Positions 7,403-13,953 of a stretch of 13,953 nucleotides of DNA are shown here, one piece after another (the stretch's first letter is position 1; every line of letters starts with the position of its first letter). The stretch covers positions 28,150 to 42,102 of the forward strand of contig DBWT01000050.1 in the NCBI GenBank assembly GCA_002309035.1. Reading direction: 5' to 3'. The stretch is from Caryophanales bacterium UBA1231. Its GTDB lineage: Bacteria; Bacillota_I; Bacilli_A; ML615J-28; CAG-313. Made by a program: the position numbers and the translations under genes. Below the pieces are notes generated by a model, which ran no database searches, was not told the origin of the DNA, and worked only from the letters and a program-made list of their open reading frames with translations.

Positions 7403-7723
7403 TTATATAACTTTTACATCCGTAATATCTCTAATGGGAATTACTTGGTCAACAATTTTAATTGTCTTCAAAACTGGGTCAATAAAAGTAATCATTCCTT
7501 GGGTATTGACATAACCATCTTTAACATAATGTGTGATTATTACCATTTGATTGACTTTTAGCTCAACGATTTTTTCATTGATCATTTCGATTTCATCAAT
7601 TGTTAAATGTCTTCTTGATGTTTTGATTTTTTCTTGTTCTAAGATTAAATCATAAAAACCTTTTAATGAATTAAATGGTAGAAATTGTTTTGCACGATGT
7701 ACTAAATCCATTTTTTCACGCAT
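7403..7723 (-). CDS. YolD-like protein
   Basis: This is a small basic protein of 106 residues. It begins MREKMDLVHRAKQFLPFNSL; the RAKQFLPFxxLKG stretch is the N-terminal signature of YolD-like proteins in Bacillota. The rest is beta-rich (QMVIITHYVKDGYVNTQGMI) and ends by reading out a short strand pattern IKIVDQVIPIRDI. YolD genes typically neighbour UvrX/UmuC-type Y-family polymerases and have been proposed to act in the place of UmuD; that role is not proven here. A longer frame opens with a TTG at 7753, but the ATG at 7723 gives an eight-base overlap with the polymerase stop (ATGCGTGA) and has GGGTG upstream, so I prefer it. An ATG at 7738 is also possible. Confidence 0.8.
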   Translation of the reverse strand: MREKMDLVHRAKQFLPFNSLKGFYDLILEQEKIKTSRRHLTIDEIEMINEKIVELKVNQMVIITHYVKDGYVNTQGMITFIDPVLKTIKIVDQVIPIRDITDVKVI

Positions 7724-8984
7724 CTTCTTCACCCGCATTATGTCCACCAACAAGCAAATTACGTTTTCTTTGTGTAGCTTTTTCAGTATAATTCATACCT
7801 TTTAAGATACTGTTTTTACCATATCTTTTTTTAAGATCAATAATTGTATGTTGGAGATTTTTTTCTTTCATTTCTTTTTCTGGTTCACTAAATAAATCAA
7901 ATGTTGCCATTGATTCATCTTGTAAATCATTGAACGAAATGCTAATTCTTCGAATTGGATAGTTAGTTTCTGTTGTTTTTTGGTAAAGCTTTAAAAAGTA
8001 ATTAGTCAACTCTTTAGGACTTGATGTGTATTTACCTAGTTTCATACTACCACCAGTAGGTTTAGTGACTTCTTTTGAATAGCCAATGCCAAGACTAATT
8101 GAGCCACAAACTAAACCTTTGTCGACTAAATCTAATGAATTAACATCGACCATTTCTTTTAAAACAAGCATCGCATCATCATAGTTATAATCAGTAAATA
8201 ATATTTGAGCATTAGTATGTGAATTGCTTTTGCTTTTATAAGCATGAATATGTTCCATTGTACATGGTTCAATACCATTTGCATGGTCAATTAAGATTTC
8301 AGCATTTATCCCAAATTCTTTATATAGTAAGTTTTCATCAATTAAAGTAACATCATGTAAGTTAACCGCATGATATCTTAATAATCTTTTTGCTGTTCCT
8401 CTTGAAATGTTCCAAATATCAGTGATTGGTTCATGATACCAAATCTCTTTTTTGAAACTTTCTTCATCAAGATAACTAATAAAATCAGGTGAATGCTTCG
8501 CTGTTACATCTAAGGCAACTTTTGCTAAAAAAAGGTTAGTACCAATTCCACAAGTCGCATAAAGACCTAATTCAGATCTAATTAAATCAAGCAGCATAAC
8601 CGCCATTTCTTTTGGCGTTTTGTGGTACAAATTCAAATATTTAGTAATATCGATAAAACATTCATCGATGGAATAAACATGAATATCATCTTTAGAAAAA
8701 TATCTTAAATATATTTTATAGATTTCTGCCGATGTTTTCATGTATTTGTTCATTTGTGGTAAAGCTACTAAATAATCAGTTCCCTTAGGTATTTCAAACA
8801 AACGACAGCGATTTCTTACGCCTAACTGTTTTAAAGCTGGTGTGATCGCAAGACAAATAGCCCCATTACCCCTTGATGGATCGGCTACAACAAGTTTTGT
8901 TGTCATTGGGTCTAATCCTCTTTCGACACACTCAACTGAAGCATAAAAGCTCTTTAAATCGATACATAAATAATAATTACTCAT
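7716..8984 (-). CDS. Y-family translesion DNA polymerase (UmuC/UvrX type)
   Basis: The 422-residue protein is a complete Y-family DNA polymerase, expected to copy past damaged bases with low fidelity. Palm metal ligands are Asp9 (CIDLKSFYASVE) and Asp107-Glu108 (YSIDECF). Tyr14 or Phe13 occupies the steric-gate position. KVALDVTAKHSPDF marks the thumb entry, and the little-finger domain covers about 240-355. TFDLF at 361-365 resembles the QL(S/D)LF beta-clamp-binding motif, and the RKRNLLVGGH ending is typical of the UvrX/UmuC branch rather than DinB. A GTG at 8987 precedes the ATG at 8984; the ATG overlaps the DUF4250 stop as ATGAGTAA. Shine-Dalgarno complementarity is weak, so translation probably depends on coupling to DUF4250. 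No LexA-type palindrome is obvious upstream, so SOS control is not shown. Confidence 0.92.
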   Translation of the reverse strand: MSNYYLCIDLKSFYASVECVERGLDPMTTKLVVADPSRGNGAICLAITPALKQLGVRNRCRLFEIPKGTDYLVALPQMNKYMKTSAEIYKIYLRYFSKDDIHVYSIDECFIDITKYLNLYHKTPKEMAVMLLDLIRSELGLYATCGIGTNLFLAKVALDVTAKHSPDFISYLDEESFKKEIWYHEPITDIWNISRGTAKRLLRYHAVNLHDVTLIDENLLYKEFGINAEILIDHANGIEPCTMEHIHAYKSKSNSHTNAQILFTDYNYDDAMLVLKEMVDVNSLDLVDKGLVCGSISLGIGYSKEVTKPTGGSMKLGKYTSSPKELTNYFLKLYQKTTETNYPIRRISISFNDLQDESMATFDLFSEPEKEMKEKNLQHTIIDLKKRYGKNSILKGMNYTEKATQRKRNLLVGGHNAGEEDA

Positions 8985-9171
8985 CACATTTACTTACAAA
9001 TTGATTATGAGCTTCTGAATATTCATAACCAATCGCTTTAAGCCTTTCTGATACTTCAGTAATTGATGTACCATATTCTTCATCTAAGTATTTATCTAAA
9101 GCCTCAAGATTTGGACATTTGTCACGTAATAAAGTATTGACAATGCTAAGCATAATAATAGGATTTCGCAT
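8977..9171 (-). CDS. DUF4250 domain-containing small protein
   Basis: This 64-residue protein matches my memory of the DUF4250 family: an N-terminal NPIIMLSIVNTLLRD segment, then NLEALDKYLDEEYG, then a second helical part ERLKAIGYEYSEAHNQF ending in the family's IGYxYxxxxNQF pattern. It has no membrane segment or signal peptide and may form a small helical DNA- or protein-binding fold; no function is established for the family. The ATG is preceded by GGAGG at four bases. Its stop overlaps the polymerase start, so it is the lead gene of a three-gene overlapping cluster with the Y-family polymerase and the YolD-like gene, which suggests, but does not prove, a link to DNA damage tolerance. Confidence 0.8.
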   Translation of the reverse strand: MRNPIIMLSIVNTLLRDKCPNLEALDKYLDEEYGTSITEVSERLKAIGYEYSEAHNQFVSKCDE

Positions 9172-9183
9172 AATGCCTCCAGG

Positions 9184-9221
9184 AAAAAAATAATCAATCG
9201 TATAAAATACGTTTGATTATT
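9184..9221 (-). terminator. Intrinsic terminator after the small membrane protein gene
   Basis: On the minus strand two 15-base arms (9221-9207 and 9203-9189) pair at 14 of 15 positions around a TTT loop, and seven T residues follow. The stem is AT-rich, with few G-C pairs. It begins about 20 bases after the membrane-protein stop codon. Its T-run ends only four bases before the GGAGG site of the DUF4250 gene, so a transcript that starts upstream of it would carry the hairpin in its leader. Confidence 0.75.
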
Positions 9222-9242
9222 AATTTAGTTTTAAACTGTTAA

Positions 9243-9689
9243 TCACAGAATAACAAAGAATACAATGTTTGCTGCAAGGAAAAGTATTGTTAATGCAACA
9301 AAACAAATAAATTGAACTCTTTCTATTTTATTAGCTTTCTTTTGAATTAACTTAGTAATATGAGAAATTAAGAAAATAATGTGGGAAATACTAATATAAA
9401 TATCAGAAATAATAATTAATGGAATTCCAAGTATTACCGCAATAATTACACCACCTAATTTTTCACCACTATCTTCGCTATTTAATGATTTTAACATTCC
9501 AACCATAATATAAATATTAAAGCAAATAATAATTAAATTAACAGCTAAGAAAATAAATGATGCAATCATTAATCCTCGATGTTTTTTCTGTGTTACGAGA
9601 TTATTTTCAATTTTGTTACAAGGTTGAGTTAATTCTTCATCTGTAACATTTTCATTTTGTTTTAATTCTTGTTCTTTATTATTTTCCAT
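9243..9689 (-). CDS. Small membrane protein of unknown function, three predicted helices
   Basis: I do not recognise this 148-residue protein. It has a charged, Glu/Asn-rich N-terminal stretch of about 37 residues (MENNKEQELKQNENVTDEEL) with no signal peptide. Three hydrophobic segments follow, at about 40-66, 80-110 (long enough for one tilted helix or a tight hairpin) and 126-147, separated by KSLNSEDSGEK and a basic loop TKLIQKKANKIER. The basic loop favours the cytoplasmic side. The ATG has AAGGAG six bases upstream, and this site includes the stop codon of the preceding fRMsr gene (TAAGGAG), so both genes share one mRNA. A terminator follows. Whether it has any tie to methionine repair is unknown. 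Confidence 0.7.
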   Translation of the reverse strand: MENNKEQELKQNENVTDEELTQPCNKIENNLVTQKKHRGLMIASFIFLAVNLIIICFNIYIMVGMLKSLNSEDSGEKLGGVIIAVILGIPLIIISDIYISISHIIFLISHITKLIQKKANKIERVQFICFVALTILFLAANIVFFVIL

Positions 9690-9699
9690 AAAAAACTCC

Positions 9700-10128
9700 T
9701 TAAAAAATTATTGATAACACTTTACTCACTTCTTCAATTTCTTTTTGTAATGCTTCATCAAAACGATTTAAGATTGGTGCATCCAAGTCAATCAAAGCAA
9801 CGACATTATCGCCTTTCAAAATTGGCACAACTAATTCTGATTTTGATTTAGAACTGCAAGCGATATGACCAGCAAACAAAGATACATCAGGAACATTTAA
9901 ACTCATCTTTTTAAGTAATGATGTTCCACACACACCTTTTCCAAGAGGAATAACAGTACATGCTACTTCACCTTGAAAAGGGCCTAAATAAAGATTATTA
10001 CCATCAACTAGATAAAAACCTGCCCAATTAAGGTTTGGAATTGTCATAAGGACTGCAGATGCATTTGCTAAATTAGAAACTAAAGGAAGAGAAGGATCGA
10101 TTATTGATTTTATTTGTTCTTTTATCAT
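9700..10128 (-). CDS. msrC: Free methionine-(R)-sulfoxide reductase (GAF domain, fRMsr/MsrC)
   Basis: The 142-residue protein is a single GAF domain of the fRMsr family, which reduces free L-methionine-(R)-sulfoxide in the cytoplasm with thioredoxin-type electron donors. The substrate pocket signature NWAGFYLVDGNNLYLGPFQG (34-53) is present. All three redox cysteines are conserved: Cys57 in VAC, Cys67 in GVCG and Cys91 in HIAC, spaced 10 and 24 residues apart exactly as Cys84/94/118 of the E. coli enzyme. Length fits the short Bacillota form (YtsP-like). No Shine-Dalgarno site precedes the ATG at 10128; an extended -10 box ends six bases before it, so the message may be leaderless. The small membrane protein gene follows with its SD overlapping this stop codon. 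Confidence 0.92.
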   Translation of the reverse strand: MIKEQIKSIIDPSLPLVSNLANASAVLMTIPNLNWAGFYLVDGNNLYLGPFQGEVACTVIPLGKGVCGTSLLKKMSLNVPDVSLFAGHIACSSKSKSELVVPILKGDNVVALIDLDAPILNRFDEALQKEIEEVSKVLSIIF

Positions 10129-10147
10129 ATTAATATTTTATCATATT
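10120..10147. repeat. Short direct repeat over the fRMsr start codon and its -10 region
   Basis: The 12-base word AATATGATAAAA (minus strand) occurs at 10147-10136 and again at 10131-10120, offset by 16 bases. The upstream copy opens a four-codon frame (ATGATAAAATATTAA) that stops just before the real start. In such AT-rich sequence this could be chance or slippage. Confidence 0.4.
10135..10143 (-). promoter_or_regulatory. Candidate extended -10 promoter of fRMsr, giving a leaderless transcript
   Basis: The minus strand reads TGATAAAAT, which is TGn followed by TAAAAT (five of six to consensus). Only ATTAAT separates it from the ATG at 10128, which puts the expected start site on the start codon. 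No good -35 box is visible. Confidence 0.45.
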
Positions 10148-10165
10148 TTTTAAAATAATTGTTTA

Positions 10166-10846
10166 TTAACACTTAACTATCTTTTTTAAGTGTTGTTTAT
10201 TTAAGATATAAATAATGAATGAAATCAAAACACAAAGTCCAGTAACAAAGATAATCGATATAATAATACCTAAAACACCGTTTTGTGCAAACCCATAAAA
10301 ATCATATTCCATTGACACTTTCCCATTTTCCATATGCGTAAGAACATTAATAGAATAGTAAACACTATATAATCCTAGAGGCACTAAGCTAAAAAGGGTT
10401 TCTTTAAAGATAATTCTTTCATCATTTTCAAAAACTAAAAGCGTAATAAAAGCTAATAATGGACAAACTAAATGGAAAAATAAATTGCTATTTATAAATA
10501 AAGCTAACCATTTAGATCCAACCATTGGTGATAAGAAAAAGACTGTAACAACCATTGTAATACCTACTTCAACAGTACCAATGATTTTAAACAAATAAAC
10601 GATGTGAGGTATATTATCTCTTTTTTTGCTTAAAACTAAAATTTGATAAACAGCATAAACAATTAAAGTAACAAGTAATAAAAGATTAGAATCAACTGTG
10701 AAAAACTTAAAAACATTAATACTTTCACTTACTAGTAATTCTTCACCAGGCATGAATTTAAGTCTAAACGCCATAGCTATGATAGCAAAAAGTAAAAAAG
10801 CAATGTTTACAAGATTCAATATCAAAGCAATTTTTAATTTTTTCAT
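10166..10846 (-). CDS. Six-helix membrane protein resembling Pr6Pr / FAR-17a-AIG1-type proteins
   Basis: The 226-residue protein has about six hydrophobic segments (roughly 5-26, 50-70, 82-105, 112-138, 148-168, 188-217) with small charged loops and a basic C-terminus. The pattern FFTVDSNLLLL in helix 2 and NSNLFFHLVCPLLAF in helix 4 resembles the bacterial Pr6Pr family and, more distantly, eukaryotic AIG1/ADTRP proteins, which are membrane lipid hydrolases using a Thr and a His. Thr50 and His125 here sit where that pair would be. This comparison is from memory and hydrolase activity is inference. The start codon is seven bases after the CHAP lipoprotein stop, and the SD (AGGTGA) shares bases with that TAG stop, so translation is coupled. 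I see no convincing terminator after it. Confidence 0.65.
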   Translation of the reverse strand: MKKLKIALILNLVNIAFLLFAIIAMAFRLKFMPGEELLVSESINVFKFFTVDSNLLLLVTLIVYAVYQILVLSKKRDNIPHIVYLFKIIGTVEVGITMVVTVFFLSPMVGSKWLALFINSNLFFHLVCPLLAFITLLVFENDERIIFKETLFSLVPLGLYSVYYSINVLTHMENGKVSMEYDFYGFAQNGVLGIIISIIFVTGLCVLISFIIYILNKQHLKKIVKC

Positions 10847-10853
10847 ACTTCAC

Positions 10854-13190
10854 CTACGTTGTTGAATGGCTTGATCCTTCTTGTGCTCTACCATCAGAAA
10901 AATCATAACCATTAGGATTATAATAAGGCCATTCAGGTGTTCCATAGCCTGTAATCTTTGAATTATTAATATTATATTTACGCATTGCACAACAATCACT
11001 CGTATTACCTTCAACAGTATAAAGTGTTGTGCCATCACAGTAAAGGACAATACCAGTATGGCTTGCACCATCTGATTTCATGAACATAATATCACCAGCT
11101 TTTGGAATATAATTTTCTTTATATTGGAATAAGCCTTTATTTTGATACCATTCCATACCTAGTGATACAGATGCATATTTAGGAATAATAGTTGTTGGAA
11201 CACCAGCTTGATTAGCGCACCAAGAAACATACATGGCGCACCATGCCCCTGGATTAATACCATACCAAGCTCCATATTTCGTGTAGTTACCTGATGTTCC
11301 GATATTTCCATTAGCATCTAGCTCTTGATAACCTATTTCACCTAAAGCAATATTGATAAATTTAACAACTAATTCAATTTCTTTAATTGCTTTCATTGTA
11401 TAGAAATACTTATCGCCTTCACCATTAATAAATAATAAATCAAATGTACCTTCATTTGTCGCCTTAAAAAGCTTATTGTTGATTTCAATTCCACTCAATT
11501 CATTAATGATAAAGCCATTTGGAATCACATATTCACTTCCAACTTTGATGTTATGACGTAAATTATAAAATGCTGAGTCAACATTTTCGACTAATTCACT
11601 CAAATGTTCACTATTCATCAAGCAACCAATAAATAAAGAATTATCAATTTCTTCTTCATAATAGTTATAGCTCAAAATTGCTTGTTTAGGGTTTTTCGTA
11701 AATGTATCGTTTGGATTTAAATTATTAAAATAATAACCTGTTGGTTTTGTTAAGAAATTGTTATATGTAACATATGCTGTATAATTCTTTTGATTAGCCT
11801 CAACCGCATTATTACGCATAAATAAATATCTTGCACTATTCATGAAAGTATTGAAAGATACATTAATTTCAACTAAACCTTCTTGATAGTTTCTAAATGT
11901 AACACATGAAGAATATGTTGTAGCTGTTTGACCACAATTATCAAATACATTACCCATAATTTGAATCAAATGATCTGTTCCAGCATTATTTGAAGCATAA
12001 GTTCTAAAAAATAGGCCATTATATTTACCATTGATAAATTGGTTATCGATAATTTTCCATGAACTATCTACTTTAATAATACCATTATTGAAACGAATTC
12101 CATCTTTATCAAAATTTATGAATAAATTGTTTTCAAGTTTAATGTTGTGACAATTATTGATATTAATACAAACATCGCTAATTATATCAAATGTATTATT
12201 TGTGATAGCAATATTATTGTGGTAAACACTACCTTCTGAGAATTCAATAACACCAGTATAGTATTCTTTACTTTCTTGCCAACTAGTATTTATTGTTTTA
12301 GTATTTTTAAATGTATTATTATCAATAACAATATCATAATTACCATCAACTAAGACAATTTGACCATTGTTTGTAAAATTAATGCCTCCAATATAGATAT
12401 TATGAACATCTTTAGAAAGTGTTATAACGCCATCAAATGAATTATCAAATGTCGATTTAATCGTCATATTACTTTTTGTTATTGTCACATTTTCACAAAT
12501 TGGACCAATAATAGAAATAACATTGGCAGCTTGAGCTTTAGCTAAAGCACTAGCTAATGAATTAAAGCATGTCTTATTATAATAGTATATGTAATCACCA
12601 ATAATGAGATCTGTTGTTTGACCACTTTTAACGATAATCACATTATTAGTCGTTAAAACATGAATTAAAACTTCATCGTATACTTTTGGATTACTTTTTA
12701 ACACACATCTGACTTTAACTTGACCAGATCCTTTATTATTGACAGTAATAAAGCCACTTTCTTTGATTTTAAGTAAGTCATTTTCTTCACATTCAAAATA
12801 AACATCTTCTGTATCACATTTTAATTGATATAAATCATTATTAACTAAGTATTCAGGAACATTTGTGATATGAATTTCTTTGATTAATTGAATAATTGTC
12901 AAAGTAAAGCTTTTAATAACTTCACCTTCATGTTTAACTTCAACTACACAAGTTCCTTCACTTAAACAAGTAATAACACCTTTTTCAATTTTAATTAAAG
13001 ATTTATCATATGATATTTCATAATTACTTGTAGTAGCTTCAATTAATAATGGAATCTCATCACCAACAGCTAGTGTTTGATCTTCATTTTGAACCTTTAT
13101 GCTAACATTAAGATTTGATGGCCCCATAAAGTCACATGAAGATAAGAAAATAAAAAACATTATTATTAATAAAATTCTTATTTTTTTCAT
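10854..13190 (-). CDS. Surface lipoprotein: Ig-like domains, right-handed beta-helix, C-terminal CHAP peptidoglycan hydrolase
   Basis: The 778-residue protein has a lipoprotein signal peptide (KKIRILLIIMFFIFLSSC) with lipid-modified Cys19, so it should be anchored on the outer face of the membrane. Residues about 28-100 and 103-188 look like two bacterial Ig-like (Big2-type) modules. Residues about 190-515 are a right-handed parallel beta-helix, with recurrent turns NNTF (291, 331), NNLF (354), DNQF (382), GNVF (413), FNTF (446) and YNNF (476), an Asn/Phe ladder typical of polysaccharide-binding or -cleaving helices. A linker of Ig-like character (540-605) leads to a CHAP amidase/endopeptidase domain (about 612-755) with catalytic Cys651 in AWCAMYVSW, His711 in SHTGIV, and Glu727/Asn729 in VEGN. 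It probably cleaves peptidoglycan. It is unusually rich in Cys for an exported protein (17 besides Cys19). The SD TAGGTGA includes the asnA stop codon. Confidence 0.87.
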   Translation of the reverse strand: MKKIRILLIIMFFIFLSSCDFMGPSNLNVSIKVQNEDQTLAVGDEIPLLIEATTSNYEISYDKSLIKIEKGVITCLSEGTCVVEVKHEGEVIKSFTLTIIQLIKEIHITNVPEYLVNNDLYQLKCDTEDVYFECEENDLLKIKESGFITVNNKGSGQVKVRCVLKSNPKVYDEVLIHVLTTNNVIIVKSGQTTDLIIGDYIYYYNKTCFNSLASALAKAQAANVISIIGPICENVTITKSNMTIKSTFDNSFDGVITLSKDVHNIYIGGINFTNNGQIVLVDGNYDIVIDNNTFKNTKTINTSWQESKEYYTGVIEFSEGSVYHNNIAITNNTFDIISDVCININNCHNIKLENNLFINFDKDGIRFNNGIIKVDSSWKIIDNQFINGKYNGLFFRTYASNNAGTDHLIQIMGNVFDNCGQTATTYSSCVTFRNYQEGLVEINVSFNTFMNSARYLFMRNNAVEANQKNYTAYVTYNNFLTKPTGYYFNNLNPNDTFTKNPKQAILSYNYYEEEIDNSLFIGCLMNSEHLSELVENVDSAFYNLRHNIKVGSEYVIPNGFIINELSGIEINNKLFKATNEGTFDLLFINGEGDKYFYTMKAIKEIELVVKFINIALGEIGYQELDANGNIGTSGNYTKYGAWYGINPGAWCAMYVSWCANQAGVPTTIIPKYASVSLGMEWYQNKGLFQYKENYIPKAGDIMFMKSDGASHTGIVLYCDGTTLYTVEGNTSDCCAMRKYNINNSKITGYGTPEWPYYNPNGYDFSDGRAQEGSSHSTT

Positions 13191-13197
13191 ATTTCAC

Positions 13198-13953
13198 CTA
13201 CAATAAATTAATATTATTTTTCTTTGCTTTTTCAATTTCAGCTTCATCCCAAAATGAAGATTGTACTTCACCAATATGTGCTTTTTCTAAAATAAACATA
13301 CAAAGTCGTGATTGTCCTATTCCTCCACCAATTGAAAGAGGTAATTCTTCATTTAAAACCATTTGATGATATAAAAGATTAACTTTTGCTAGTTCATTCT
13401 TGTATTTCAATTGTTTCATTAAACTATCTTTATCAACTCTAATACCCATTGAAGAAAGCTCAAAAGCTGTAGAAAGTGGTTCATACCATAAAAGTAAATC
13501 ACCATTTAGATTCCAATCATCATAATCTGCTGCTCTTTCATCATGTGGTTTGCCATCTTTTAGTGGCCAACCAATTTCCATTAAAAATACAGCTTGATGA
13601 ATTTTGCATATTTCATTTTCACGTTCTTTTCTAGATAGATTTGGATACATCTTTTCGAGTTCTGTCGAAGTTAAAAAAGTAACATCTTGAGGAAGTGTCT
13701 TTTTTAAGACTGGAAACTTATTTGAAACGACTTCAATTGTTTCAAGAAAGGCTTGATAAATTAGTTTAACCACTTCTTTTAAATACTCTACATTATGATT
13801 TTCTTTTGAAATTGGTTTTTCCCAATCCCATTGATCAACATAAATGGAATGAAGATTATCTAGATCTTCAAAGGGTCTAATAGCATTCATATCAGTATAT
13901 AATCCTTGATTAGAAAATAATTGATACTTATTTAAAGCATATCTTTTCCATTT
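13198..13953 (-). CDS. asnA: Aspartate-ammonia ligase AsnA (N-terminus outside the window)
   Basis: The gene enters from the right edge, and 251 codons plus the stop are visible. The frame is open through the window end, so the ATG at 13890 is internal. AsnA makes asparagine from aspartate, ammonia and ATP and has a class II aminoacyl-tRNA synthetase-like fold. Diagnostic stretches are WKRYALNKYQ then GLYTDMNAIRP, HSIYVDQWDWEK, GWPLKDGKPHDERAADYDDW, LNGDLLLWYEPL and the C-terminal motif GGGIGQSRLCM. E. coli AsnA is about 330 residues, so roughly 80 are missing on the left side of the protein. The stop codon TAG is part of the SD of the CHAP lipoprotein gene, with seven bases between the two genes, so they share an mRNA. 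The promoter lies outside the window. Confidence 0.95.
   Translation of the reverse strand, partial: KWKRYALNKYQLFSNQGLYTDMNAIRPFEDLDNLHSIYVDQWDWEKPISKENHNVEYLKEVVKLIYQAFLETIEVVSNKFPVLKKTLPQDVTFLTSTELEKMYPNLSRKERENEICKIHQAVFLMEIGWPLKDGKPHDERAADYDDWNLNGDLLLWYEPLSTAFELSSMGIRVDKDSLMKQLKYKNELAKVNLLYHQMVLNEELPLSIGGGIGQSRLCMFILEKAHIGEVQSSFWDEAEIEKAKKNNINLL

Noticed and set aside
7724..7753. Longer N-terminus of the YolD-like protein from TTG 7753
   Set aside because: It would overlap the polymerase by 38 bases and add residues not seen in the family; ATG 7723 fits the coupling pattern better.
10168..10194. Nine-base inverted repeat AACACTTAA / TTAAGTGTT at the end of the six-helix membrane protein gene
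   Set aside because: Considered as a terminator, but it includes the last codons and stop, and no T-run follows on the minus strand.
10850..11071. 73-codon minus-strand frame overlapping the end of the CHAP gene
   Set aside because: It lies wholly inside the conserved CHAP coding region in another frame, its product is low-complexity hydrophobic with no family resemblance, and it has no SD.
1..13953. Prophage, insertion sequence, CRISPR array or defence island
   Set aside because: I found no integrase, transposase, terminal inverted repeats, spaced direct repeats or known defence proteins. The YolD/Y-polymerase pair can occur on mobile elements but here stands beside tig-lon.

Overview
The window is a compact, AT-rich bacterial chromosome segment in which every supported gene lies on the minus strand. 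The gene content (trigger factor, LonA, TrmR with a U32 peptidase-like partner, a YolD/Y-family polymerase pair, DUF4250, fRMsr, AsnA) and strong AGGAGG-type Shine-Dalgarno sites point to a low-GC Bacillota lineage, probably Bacilli of the Erysipelotrichia/Acholeplasma/RF39 type. TGA is used as a stop codon (kinase-like gene, polymerase, small membrane gene), so this is not a Mycoplasma/Spiroplasma using TGA for Trp. The lineage is inferred from families, not from a search. No stretch longer than about 140 bases lacks a gene. I see no tRNA, rRNA, CRISPR array, insertion sequence or prophage.

Read in transcription order (high to low coordinates), the layout is as follows. (1) 13953-10166: the 3' part of asnA, a large cell-surface lipoprotein combining Ig-like domains, a right-handed beta-helix and a C-terminal CHAP peptidoglycan-hydrolase domain, and a six-helix membrane protein. 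The three are packed 7 bases apart, with each stop codon built into the next Shine-Dalgarno site. (2) 10128-9243: free methionine-R-sulfoxide reductase, possibly on a leaderless mRNA, followed by a small three-helix membrane protein and a terminator. (3) 9171-7403: a DUF4250 protein, a UmuC/UvrX-type Y-family DNA polymerase and a YolD-like protein, all overlapping. (4) 7346-3706: tig then lon, with a promoter before tig and a strong terminator after lon. (5) 3609-2381: a guanylate-kinase-like protein and a YgjP-type zinc metallopeptidase sharing ATGA. (6) 2243-1041: a single-gene unit for a 400-residue XRE-family regulator with its own extended -10 promoter and terminator. (7) 943-1: trmR and the start of a U32-family gene resembling trhP1, which together should make 5-methoxyuridine at the tRNA wobble position.

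Most genes are housekeeping (protein folding and degradation, wobble-base modification, methionine repair, translesion synthesis). The least ordinary part is the asnA / beta-helix-CHAP lipoprotein / six-helix membrane protein unit, whose domain combination and tight coupling suggest a cell-envelope function that I cannot name.
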